Source: Gammaproteobacteria bacterium (GTDB taxonomy: Bacteria > Pseudomonadota > Gammaproteobacteria > Pseudomonadales > Pseudohongiellaceae). From it: a stretch of DNA of 5,691 nt. The stretch is taken from NCBI GenBank assembly GCA_002684935.1, contig NYWC01000051.1:14369-20059 (forward strand), in the 5' to 3' direction. A program made the position numbers and the translations under genes. The notes under the pieces are model-generated. The model was not told the DNA's origin. It searched no databases and worked only from the letters and a program-made list of their open reading frames with translations. This document shows, in pieces, positions 1 through 5,691 of this stretch. How positions within the stretch are numbered: position 1 is the stretch's first letter; every line of letters begins with the position of its first letter.

Positions 1-690
1 GCAAAGAAGGTGTTGAAGAAAGCAGCTGGCTCTGCCCTGTTAAAAGATACGGACCTGGTTGAAGAAATATTGAGAGCAGTCGTGGCCGCAGTAGACGTGC
101 CTGTAACACTGAAGATCCGCACCGGTTGGTGCCCCGAAACTCGCAATGGAACTCTGGTGGCGCGTATCGCTGAGGAGGCGGGCGTGCAGTTGTTAACAGT
201 TCATGGACGCACCCGTGCCGATCGCTTTAAGGGTGAAGCCGAGTACGACACTATCGCTGCCATCAAACAGGCGGTAAGTATTCCCATCATTGCCAATGGC
301 GATATCGATTCGCCGCAGAAGGCCGCGCGGGTTATTTCATATACCCGTGCGGACGGCGTGATGATTGGTCGCGCGGCTCAGGGTAATCCCTGGCTTTTCA
401 ACGAGACTGAACATTATCTCGAGACGGGGGTAAATAAATCTGTTACCTCTCTTCCCGTAAAAGCCAAGATCATTCAGTCGCATCTAAAAAAAATGCACAG
501 TTTCTATGGCAAAGTGAAGGGTGTGTGGTACGCTCGTAAACATGTGGCGGGGTACGTAAACGGCTTGCCATCCGCAAAAGAATTTATGCTTAGATTCAAC
601 GCATCCGAATCGAGCCAAGAGCAATTAGAACTATTAGAACACTACTTTGATTACTTGAGTGGTCAAGGTGAGGGAGCCATCGCCGCATGA
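1..690 (+). CDS. dusB: tRNA-dihydrouridine synthase B, 5'-truncated by window edge
   Basis: DusB is an FMN enzyme that reduces specific uridines in the tRNA D-loop to dihydrouridine with NAD(P)H, in the cytoplasm. The frame is open from base 1, which falls at the Ala of the family motif GCPAKKV. The catalytic Cys of GCP (C100 in E. coli, from memory) is thus just outside the window, and about 100 N-terminal residues are missing. The GTG at 10 is an internal codon, not the start. Visible residues, counted from base 1: AGSALL (9-14), VTLKIRTGW with the FMN-contacting Lys (K38), HGRTR (68-72), IANGD (97-101) and MIGRAAQGNPW (121-131). These are the C-terminal strands of the TIM barrel. A helical tRNA-binding domain follows, including ARKHVAGY (178-185). 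The 229 visible residues match the expected length of this part of a roughly 320-330 aa protein. The stop overlaps the fis start (ATGA), so the two are very probably co-transcribed, as in E. coli. The promoter lies outside the window. Confidence 0.97.
   Translation, partial: AKKVLKKAAGSALLKDTDLVEEILRAVVAAVDVPVTLKIRTGWCPETRNGTLVARIAEEAGVQLLTVHGRTRADRFKGEAEYDTIAAIKQAVSIPIIANGDIDSPQKAARVISYTRADGVMIGRAAQGNPWLFNETEHYLETGVNKSVTSLPVKAKIIQSHLKKMHSFYGKVKGVWYARKHVAGYVNGLPSAKEFMLRFNASESSQEQLELLEHYFDYLSGQGEGAIAA
671..690 (+). promoter_or_regulatory. fis ribosome binding site and dusB/fis ATGA coupling
   Basis: AGGGAG at 671-676 stands 10 nt before the fis ATG (687-689). The dusB TGA occupies 688-690, giving a 4-nt ATGA overlap. 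This arrangement favours ribosomes that finish dusB re-initiating on fis, and it fixes the fis start. Confidence 0.7.
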
Positions 691-1019
691 ATAAGCTGGA
701 AGAATCCGCCAACTTTGTGAGCTACGCAATTCCAGAACAAACCAACGGTTTTACTCAGACAACGCAAGCTCCGCACTCTGCTCCCGATCAGGAGAGCACG
801 CTTCGAACTGAAGTCGATAAATCACTTAAACGTTTTTTTCAACAACTTGAAAACGAGCCGGTCACTGACCTGCATCGCATGGTGATGTCAGAAGTCGAAG
901 CGCCGCTGCTCGAAGCGGTAATGCACTATACCGGAAACAACCAGAGCAAGGCTTCTGTCATGCTGGGATTAAACCGGGGCACACTCCGCACCAAACTGAA
1001 ACATTACGGCATGCTGTGA
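687..1019 (+). CDS. fis: DNA-binding protein Fis
   Basis: Fis is a small homodimeric nucleoid protein that bends DNA, activates rRNA and other growth-linked promoters and assists site-specific recombination. The 110 aa product is slightly longer than E. coli Fis (98 aa); the extra length lies in a variable N-terminal tail (about 1-38). The conserved core starts near TLRTEVDKSLKRFF (38-51) and continues through SEVEAPLLEAVM (68-79). It ends in the helix-turn-helix NQSKASVMLGLNRGTLRTKL (85-104) and KHYGML. The usual NRGTLRKKLKKYG is here NRGTLRTKLKHYG, so a basic residue corresponding to E. coli K90 is Thr102 and K94 is His106. The ATG is supported by its ATGA overlap with dusB and by a purine-rich AGGGAG (671-676) 10 nt upstream, inside dusB. 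Translational coupling to dusB is likely. The order dusB-fis-purH-purD resembles Pseudomonas (fis-purH-purD, from memory). Confidence 0.97.
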   Translation: MNKLEESANFVSYAIPEQTNGFTQTTQAPHSAPDQESTLRTEVDKSLKRFFQQLENEPVTDLHRMVMSEVEAPLLEAVMHYTGNNQSKASVMLGLNRGTLRTKLKHYGML

Positions 1020-1072
1020 ATCCTCTCGACACCTGCCTTGCATTAACCATCACAAACTAATCAGCAGAACCT

Positions 1073-2659
1073 ATGAGCACAGAGCACTCTGTAGTCGTGC
1101 GTCGGGCGCTAATCAGCGTTTCTGACAAAGCCGGCATCGACAAATTCGCGAAATCACTCCACGCACTCAATATTGAAATTCTCTCAACCGGCGGCACCTA
1201 CCGCTTGCTTACCGAAGCCGGTATCCCAGCCGTTGAAATCTCAGACTACACCGGCTTTCCAGAGATGATGGACGGCAGGGTAAAGACCCTGCATCCAAAA
1301 GTGCATGGCGGTATTCTCGGTAGGCGCGACCAGGATCAGGCCGTGATGGCGGAGCATGAGATACCTCCCATCGACCTGGTCGTAGTGAACCTATATCCAT
1401 TCGAGGCTACCGTGGCAAACCCAGACTGCGATCTTGCCACTGCCATCGAGAACATCGATATCGGCGGTCCTACCATGTTGCGTGCAGCGGCGAAGAATAA
1501 TCGCTTCGTGGCGGTAGTGGTGAATCCCCAAGATTACGCACCGGTGCTGGAGCAACTGCAATCCAATGATTGCTGTCTTAACGAGGCTACGCGCTACGAC
1601 CTCGCGGTAAAAACTTACGAGCACACCGCTTCTTATGATGGCGCCATTGCCAACTACCTCGGCGCCCGAGATGCTAATGGGGAGTCTTCAGAATCTAACT
1701 TCCCACGCACCTTCAACACCCAGTTCATGAAGAGCCAGGATATGCGCTACGGGGAAAACCCGCACCAGGCGGCAGCATTCTACACCGAGCGCAAGCCCAC
1801 CGAAGTCAGTATCAGCACCGCGACCCAGCATCAGGGTAAGGCGCTGTCCTATAACAACATCGCCGATACCGATGCGGCGCTGGAATGCGTGAAGTGTTTC
1901 TCTGAACCCGCCTGCGTGATCGTTAAGCATGCCAATCCCTGCGGCGTCGCTATAGCCGACTCGGCACTGCATGCCTATGAAATGGCCTTCCAGACCGACC
2001 CCACTTCAGCCTTCGGCGGCATCATTGCCTTCAATCGAGAACTTGACGAGACTACCGCCACGCGCATCACTGAACAGCAGTTTACCGAGGTCATTATTGC
2101 ACCTTCAGTTTCAGAGAAGGCTCTCGCCGTCACTGCGGCCAAGAAAAACGTGCGGGTATTGAGCTGCGGGCAATGGGAGAGAGAACGCAGCGCCGACCTC
2201 GACTACAAGCGCGTCAATGGCGGCTTGCTGGTGCAGGATCGCGATATCCACCAGATAAGTGAATCGGACTTAAAAGTGGTGAGTCAGCGCCAGCCCAGCG
2301 CCGATGAAATAAGCGACCTGACGTTTGCCTGGTACGTCGCCCAATATGTGAAGTCCAACGCCATCGTTTATTGCAAGAACAACCAAACTATCGGTATCGG
2401 CGCCGGCCAAATGAGTCGGGTCTATAGCGCAAAAATCGCCGGTATCAAGGCCGATGATGAAAGTCTGGAAGTGAAGGGCTCGGTGATGGCTTCTGACGCC
2501 TTTTTTCCATTCCGCGACGGCATCGATGCCGCCGCAGCCGCAGGCATCACAGCAGTGATTCAACCCGGCGGATCAATGCGCGACGATGAAGTCATTGCCG
2601 CTGCCGATGAGGCAGGCATGGCCATGATCTTTACCGGCGTACGCCATTTCAGACACTAA
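1073..2659 (+). CDS. purH: bifunctional AICAR transformylase / IMP cyclohydrolase (PurH)
   Basis: PurH carries out the last two steps of de novo IMP synthesis in the cytosol. It formylates AICAR with 10-formyl-tetrahydrofolate and then closes the ring to IMP. The length of 528 aa matches E. coli PurH (529 aa, from memory). The N-terminal MGS-like cyclohydrolase domain (about 1-150) shows ALISVSDKAGI (12-22), STGGT (38-42), GFPEMMDGRVKTLHPKVHG (61-79, with K71 in the cyclohydrolase site) and NIDIGGPTMLRAAAKN (127-142). The transformylase domain shows MRYGENPHQ (224-232), VKHANPCGVA (284-293) with the catalytic Lys-His pair K285/H286, TSAFGGIIAFN, KNNQTIGIGAGQMSRV and SDAFFPFRDGID. The protein ends with the typical RHFRH. 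All expected active-site motifs are intact. The ATG fits family N-termini, although the upstream sequence (CAGCAGAACCT) has only a weak Shine-Dalgarno. The gene lies 53 nt after fis with no visible terminator between, so read-through from dusB-fis is likely. Confidence 0.98.
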   Translation: MSTEHSVVVRRALISVSDKAGIDKFAKSLHALNIEILSTGGTYRLLTEAGIPAVEISDYTGFPEMMDGRVKTLHPKVHGGILGRRDQDQAVMAEHEIPPIDLVVVNLYPFEATVANPDCDLATAIENIDIGGPTMLRAAAKNNRFVAVVVNPQDYAPVLEQLQSNDCCLNEATRYDLAVKTYEHTASYDGAIANYLGARDANGESSESNFPRTFNTQFMKSQDMRYGENPHQAAAFYTERKPTEVSISTATQHQGKALSYNNIADTDAALECVKCFSEPACVIVKHANPCGVAIADSALHAYEMAFQTDPTSAFGGIIAFNRELDETTATRITEQQFTEVIIAPSVSEKALAVTAAKKNVRVLSCGQWERERSADLDYKRVNGGLLVQDRDIHQISESDLKVVSQRQPSADEISDLTFAWYVAQYVKSNAIVYCKNNQTIGIGAGQMSRVYSAKIAGIKADDESLEVKGSVMASDAFFPFRDGIDAAAAAGITAVIQPGGSMRDDEVIAAADEAGMAMIFTGVRHFRH

Positions 2660-2683
2660 CTCGACCATCACTTAGGCATAGCA

Positions 2684-3970
2684 ATGAATATACTGGTGAT
2701 AGGTTCAGGCGGCAGAGAGCACGCCCTGGCCTGGAAATGCGCACAATCCAACGCGGTAGAAAGAGTTTATGTAGCGCCTGGCAACGCTGGCACCAGCCTC
2801 GAGGATAAACTGGAGAACGTGGTCATAGATATCATGGATTCCGATGCACTGGCTGAATTTTCTATTGACAAAGATATCACTCTAACAATTGTGGGACCTG
2901 AGGCACCTCTGGTAAACGGCGTGGTGGACCACTTCCAGAAAAAGGGCCTGGCCTGTTTCGGGCCATCCAGTGCCGCCGCCCAACTTGAGGGCTCTAAGGC
3001 CTTTACCAAGGATTTTTTAAAGCGCCATCATATACCTACCGCGGCTTACGAAACTTTTACCGATATCGCAGCTGCTACGGCGTATATCAATAACCAGGGT
3101 GCGCCCATTGTGGTCAAGGCTGATGGGCTTGCTGCTGGCAAGGGCGTGATCGTGGCGCAGACAGAACAGGAAGCTATCGCCGCGGTCGAAGACATGTTGG
3201 CGGGCAACAAGTTTGGTGATGCCGGGCACCGGGTTGTTATCGAAGATTTCCTGGTAGGCGAGGAAGCCAGTTTCATTGCCATGGTAGATGGTGAACATAT
3301 CCTGCCCATGGCAACTTCCCAAGATCACAAGGCTAGGGATAATGGCGACGAAGGCCCCAACACAGGCGGCATGGGAGCCTATTCCCCTGCGCCGGTGGTT
3401 ACTGAAGCCGTTTATGAACGCATCATGGAACAAGTCATTCGCCCTACCGTGGCAGGCATGGCCAGCGATGGTCATCCTTATGTGGGTTTTCTCTATGCCG
3501 GTCTGATGATCAACCCTGAGGGCGAGCCCAGTGTGGTCGAATTCAATTGCAGATTCGGAGATCCCGAGGCGCAGCCGGTGATGATGCGCCTGCAGTCCGA
3601 TTTGCCTGCGCTTTGCCTGCAGGCACTCAGCGCCGAACTGGATACAACGAGAGCAGAGTGGGATGTACGACCAGCGGTCGGTGTTGTATTAGCAGCCGGA
3701 GGCTACCCTGACAGTTATGCCAAGGGCATTGAGATAACGGGGCTGGATTACGCCAAAGGCGATTCACAGAAAGTTTTCCATGCCGGCACCAAGACGAGTG
3801 ATGGTAAGGTGCTTACTAACGGGGGCCGCGTGCTTTGCGCTACGGCGCTCGGCGATAGCGTCGCTGCCGCCCAGACCTCGGCCTACGAACTGGCAAGTCA
3901 CATCAGCTGGGACGACCTCTATTTCCGCACAGACATTGCTTATCGCGCCATTGCGCGCGAGAATAACTGA
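2684..3970 (+). CDS. purD: phosphoribosylamine-glycine ligase (GAR synthetase, PurD)
   Basis: PurD joins glycine to phosphoribosylamine with ATP, giving GAR, the second step of de novo purine synthesis. The length of 428 aa is essentially that of E. coli PurD (429 aa, from memory). The N domain has the MNILVIGSGGREHALAWK start (1-18), APGNAGT (31-37) and TIVGPEAPLVNGV (68-80). The ATP-grasp region has CFGPSSAAAQLEGSKAFTK (91-109), VVKADGLAAGKGV (143-155), EDFLVGEEAS (187-196) and QDHKARDNGDEGPNTGGMGA (213-232). The metal-binding stretch VVEFNCRFGDPEAQP (284-298) includes E287 and N289. The C domain has GVVLAAGGYP (333-342), HAGT (366-369) and TNGGRVL (378-384). A weak TTAGG (2672-2676) stands 7 nt before the ATG. 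The gene lies 24 nt after purH and is therefore probably in the same operon. Its stop codon directly abuts the coq7 start. Confidence 0.98.
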   Translation: MNILVIGSGGREHALAWKCAQSNAVERVYVAPGNAGTSLEDKLENVVIDIMDSDALAEFSIDKDITLTIVGPEAPLVNGVVDHFQKKGLACFGPSSAAAQLEGSKAFTKDFLKRHHIPTAAYETFTDIAAATAYINNQGAPIVVKADGLAAGKGVIVAQTEQEAIAAVEDMLAGNKFGDAGHRVVIEDFLVGEEASFIAMVDGEHILPMATSQDHKARDNGDEGPNTGGMGAYSPAPVVTEAVYERIMEQVIRPTVAGMASDGHPYVGFLYAGLMINPEGEPSVVEFNCRFGDPEAQPVMMRLQSDLPALCLQALSAELDTTRAEWDVRPAVGVVLAAGGYPDSYAKGIEITGLDYAKGDSQKVFHAGTKTSDGKVLTNGGRVLCATALGDSVAAAQTSAYELASHISWDDLYFRTDIAYRAIARENN

Positions 3971-4627
3971 ATGGCCAGATCACCCCTAAGCTTTTTAGAT
4001 AGCTGCCTGCTGCAGTTTGACCAAGCTCTGCGCACCTGCGTACCCGGCAGCAGCATGGCTACCCGCCCGTCTCCCGCCGACAAACTCGCTGCGGAAACCA
4101 CGGCTGCAAGCATGAGCCCAACCGAGAAAAAGCACGCCGCCGGGCTAATGCGCATCAATCATACGGGTGAGGTCTGCGCCCAGGCCCTATACGCGGGCCA
4201 GGCCAGCACGGCAAACCTTGCGCAAGTGCGTGAGGCCATGGAGTTAGCCGCTGCAGAAGAGGTCGATCATCTGGCCTGGTGCGAACAGCGCTTGCAGGAG
4301 TTAGACAGTCGTCCTAGCGTGTTCAACCCTCTCTGGTACGCGCTCTCATTTGGCATGGGAGCCGCCGCTGGTCTGGCCGGCGACAAGTGGAGTCTGGGTT
4401 TTGTGGCGGAGACCGAGAAACAGGTCTGCGATCACCTTGAGGAACACCTGGAAAAACTGCCTGAGGGCGACCAGCGCAGCAAAGCGGTACTGGAGCAAAT
4501 GATTGTCGATGAGCGTCATCACGGCGAGACAGCAACCGAAGCCGGAGGCGCTCCCTTGCCATCCCCGGTGACACAGGCCATGCTTGCCATGTCCAAAGTG
4601 ATGAAGAAGACTACCTACCAGATTTGA
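3971..4627 (+). CDS. coq7: 2-polyprenyl-3-methyl-6-methoxy-1,4-benzoquinone hydroxylase, di-iron Coq7 type
   Basis: Coq7 (UbiF-equivalent) performs the last ring hydroxylation of ubiquinone synthesis (C6, formerly C5). It is a ferritin-like di-iron protein associated with the inner membrane. The full set of expected iron ligands is visible: E67 in HTGEVCAQALY (64-74), E97 and H100 in EEVDH, E149 in AETEKQVCDHLEEHL, and E181 and H184 in DERHH. The hydrophobic stretch ALSFGMGAAAGLAG (124-137) probably contributes to membrane or substrate binding. The C-terminus SKVMKKTTYQI (208-218) is typical. The 218 aa length is close to Pseudomonas Coq7 (about 215 aa, from memory). The start at 3971 fits family N-termini (SPLSFLDSCLLQFDQALR). 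It is the base after the purD stop, with no clear Shine-Dalgarno, so expression probably depends on translational coupling to purD. ATG codons at M29 and M48 are less likely starts because they would remove conserved N-terminal sequence. Confidence 0.97.
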   Translation: MARSPLSFLDSCLLQFDQALRTCVPGSSMATRPSPADKLAAETTAASMSPTEKKHAAGLMRINHTGEVCAQALYAGQASTANLAQVREAMELAAAEEVDHLAWCEQRLQELDSRPSVFNPLWYALSFGMGAAAGLAGDKWSLGFVAETEKQVCDHLEEHLEKLPEGDQRSKAVLEQMIVDERHHGETATEAGGAPLPSPVTQAMLAMSKVMKKTTYQI

Positions 4628-4657
4628 GCCACTGAGTCAGACCCTAGATGATTCTGC

Positions 4658-4675
4658 CCAGGTTTAAACTCCTGG
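4658..4675. terminator. weak inverted repeat in coq7/yhfA convergent gap
   Basis: CCAGG (4658-4662) and CCTGG (4671-4675) can pair across an 8-nt loop that contains GTTTAAAC. It is the only hairpin of note in the 107-nt gap between the convergent coq7 and yhfA genes. The stem has only 5 bp and no T-tract follows on either strand, so it is a poor intrinsic terminator. Rho-dependent or overlapping convergent termination is equally possible. Confidence 0.2.
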
Positions 4676-4734
4676 ATCGAACCTCTACTTCAACCAGCGC
4701 TTGCTAATCTCAATTCAACACCCGTTAGTTAACG

Positions 4735-5154
4735 CTAGTCCTCGACGACCTCATAGTCATGAGTAATCTCCACACCAGCTTGTTTCAGCATGATCGATGC
4801 CGAACAGTATTTGTCTGCGGATAGCTCAACCGCCCGAGCAACCTGCGCCGCTTTGAGATCCTTGCCCGCGACCACAAAGTGAAGGTGTATGGACTCGAAA
4901 ACCGACGGCGTCGTGCCTACTCTTTTCGCCTCGACTTCTGCCTCGCAACGGGTAACCTGTTGGCGTGCCTTTTTCAGGATTGTGACCACATCATAGGAAG
5001 AACAACTGCCTACTCCCAGCGCCACCAACTCCATGGGACGCATCCCAAGGTTTCGCCCTCCGCTTTCCGGCGCGCCGTCTAGCACGATGCCATGGCCCGT
5101 GCCGGATTCCGCCACAAACATAACCCCTTCTACCCACTTGATTCGTCCTTTCAT
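4735..5154 (-). CDS. yhfA: OsmC family protein, YhfA-like
   Basis: A 139 aa protein of the OsmC/Ohr superfamily, whose studied members reduce organic hydroperoxides through a pair of cysteines. The YhfA branch itself has no firmly assigned substrate. The start MKGRIKWVEGVMFVAESGTG resembles E. coli YhfA and P. aeruginosa PA0653 as I recall them. RPMELVALGVGSCSSYDVV (39-57) carries the first family Cys (C51). ELSADKYCSASIML (110-123) carries the second (C117), and the C-terminus VEITHDYEVVED is typical. Both cysteines are therefore present. A good Shine-Dalgarno on the minus strand (AGGAA, the complement of 5161-5165) stands 7 nt before the ATG. The gene converges on coq7 and diverges from the crp remnant. 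The divergent yhfA-crp pair is conserved in enterics and pseudomonads, which supports the identity of both genes. The best promoter candidate is weak (see the intergenic entry). Confidence 0.93.
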   Translation of the reverse strand: MKGRIKWVEGVMFVAESGTGHGIVLDGAPESGGRNLGMRPMELVALGVGSCSSYDVVTILKKARQQVTRCEAEVEAKRVGTTPSVFESIHLHFVVAGKDLKAAQVARAVELSADKYCSASIMLKQAGVEITHDYEVVED

Positions 5155-5409
5155 ATTCTTTTCCTGCAGTAGTTCCGTTAGTTGAACAAAAACTTTATGT
5201 AGTCCCTCTCAATTAAGACTATCAATTCAGGCTCGATGGTCTCTGGCTCTCGTCCCGATTATCTAACTTAGCACATGAATTTATGCTCACCCAGCAGGCG
5301 GTATATTTTGCTGCAACAGCAGCGAGTCTAGGACATATAGCGACCAACATCTCACAATTGGGAAAAAATGTGATAGGTGGTTATGCTGCAGTAATAAGTA
5401 ACTTATCAC
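5155..5409. other. divergent intergenic region between yhfA and crp remnant
   Basis: This AT-rich, non-coding stretch of 255 nt should hold the promoters of yhfA (leftward) and crp (rightward). No ORF or RNA gene was recognised in it. The best rightward candidate is TTGGGA (5358-5363), 18 nt, then TATGCT (5382-5387), a 4/6 match to each sigma-70 box; it would start transcription about 16 nt before the crp ATG. The best leftward candidate is TTGATA (complement of 5220-5225), 18 nt, then TACATA (complement of 5196-5201), with a weak -10. Both are guesses. No convincing Shine-Dalgarno precedes the crp ATG. CRP-like half-sites cluster at 5352-5411. Confidence 0.4.
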
Positions 5410-5411
5410 AT
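5368..5411. promoter_or_regulatory. inverted CRP-type half-sites upstream of the crp remnant
   Basis: ATGTGATA (5368-5375) and its exact reverse complement TATCACAT (5404-5411) are separated by 28 nt. They match the two halves of the CRP consensus (TGTGA-N6-TCACA), and the second arm overlaps the crp ATG at 5410. A further TCACA lies at 5352-5356. None pairs with a good partner half at the canonical 6-nt spacing: the register ending at 5410 has TAAGT where TGTGA is expected. A separate 13-nt palindrome, ATAAGT-A-ACTTAT (5394-5406), overlaps the right arm. These may be remnants of an autoregulatory operator, which is known for crp/vfr genes, or sites for another regulator. Confidence 0.35.
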
Positions 5412-5691
5412 GGCGTTAATGGCAATTACTCCTCATATTAAAGAATTGGACAATTTTCTTTCCCATTTTCACAGGAAGCGCTATCCCAGCCGCGCCACCA
5501 TTATTTAAGAGGGCGATCAGTGCGATACCCTTTACTACATCACGAAGGGCTAAGTATCTGTCATCCTTGAAGATTATATGATGATAGGGAAGTCGTGATC
5601 GCCTACCTGAACCCCATGAGATTTCTTTGGGAAGATGGAGAGGGGGTATCCAAACAGGCCGAAGAGCGTTCCGCCCGGTGCCGGGCTCGCA
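5410..5691 (+). pseudogene. crp: Crp/Vfr cAMP receptor protein, decayed and cut by window edge
   Basis: An intact Crp/Vfr is a roughly 210 aa cAMP-responsive dimeric regulator with an N-terminal cyclic-nucleotide domain and a C-terminal helix-turn-helix. Only the N-terminal part lies in the window. Frame 1 from the ATG reads MALMAITPHIKELDNFL, then SHFHRKRYPSRATII, stop, EGDQCDTLYYITKG, stop, VSVILED. This tracks Vfr/Crp closely, where a residue such as Tyr precedes the GD motif and Ser follows KG. The stops are TAA at 5506-5508 and TAA at 5551-5553. Homology then moves to another frame for DDREVVIAYLNP (about 5580-5615), returns to frame 1 for DFFG (5620-5631), and moves back for EERSARCRAR (5661-5690), where ERSAWVRA is expected. 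This means two nonsense codons, at least three frame changes and a lost Trp. TAA is the normal stop of purH, so recoding is not an explanation. Its position divergent from yhfA argues that this is the native locus. Contig-end sequencing error is the main alternative. Confidence 0.85.

Noticed and set aside
10..12. GTG at 10 as the dusB start codon
   Set aside because: The frame is open from base 1 and the upstream codons encode A-K-K of the GCPAKKV motif, so the gene continues beyond the window and this GTG is internal.
1020..1072. A separate promoter or PurR-type operator before purH
   Set aside because: The 53-nt gap has only a TTGCAT-like -35 with badly spaced -10 candidates, and nothing resembling the E. 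coli PurR palindrome.
3017..3475. Open frame of 152 codons on the minus strand inside purD
   Set aside because: It lies wholly within a strongly conserved purD, shows no recognisable domain, and is best explained as a shadow of purD codon use. The same applies to the other antisense frames in purH, purD and coq7.
4632..4640. CTGA-G-TCAG palindrome just after coq7
   Set aside because: It has four base pairs with a 1-nt centre, expected often by chance and unable to form a useful hairpin.
4879..5082. Open frame of 67 codons on the plus strand opposite yhfA
   Set aside because: It is antisense to an OsmC-family gene with intact motifs and its own ribosome binding site. The translated sequence has no recognisable family.
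5410..5691. Stop-codon recoding or programmed frameshifting instead of pseudogenisation in crp
   Set aside because: TAA ends purH normally, so it is not reassigned, and programmed shifting would not explain two nonsense codons plus several frame changes and lost conserved residues.

Overview
The window looks like chromosomal core DNA from a gammaproteobacterium, most likely a relative of the Pseudomonadales/Cellvibrionales. This rests on gene order and on protein motifs recalled from E. coli and Pseudomonas; no search was run. It shows no mobile elements, tRNA or rRNA genes, or CRISPR arrays. Most of it is well-conserved housekeeping sequence. The exception is a clearly broken gene at the right edge.

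Layout, left to right. Positions 1-2659 hold dusB (5' end missing), fis and purH, and purD and coq7 follow, all on the + strand. dusB and fis overlap by 4 nt (ATGA). fis and purH are 53 nt apart, purH and purD 24 nt apart, and coq7 starts on the base after the purD stop codon. The block therefore reads as one co-directional, probably co-transcribed unit. It joins tRNA dihydrouridylation, nucleoid control, the last two steps of IMP synthesis, an early step of purine synthesis, and ubiquinone hydroxylation. Positions 4628-4734 are a short convergent gap with no good terminator. An OsmC/YhfA-family gene then runs on the - strand (4735-5154). A 255-nt divergent intergenic region follows, carrying several CRP-type half-sites. 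At 5410-5691 lies the start of a Crp/Vfr (cAMP receptor protein) gene that has decayed, with two in-frame nonsense codons and at least three reading-frame changes.

The divergent yhfA-crp pairing is the usual arrangement in E. coli and Pseudomonas (PA0653-vfr, from memory). The broken copy is therefore best read as the native crp locus rather than a stray duplicate. If the sequence is accurate, this lineage has lost, or is losing, its global cAMP regulator at this locus. The main caveat is that the window may end at a contig edge, where low-coverage errors could imitate decay. I found no convincing novel multi-gene system; the crp pseudogene is the observation most worth following up.
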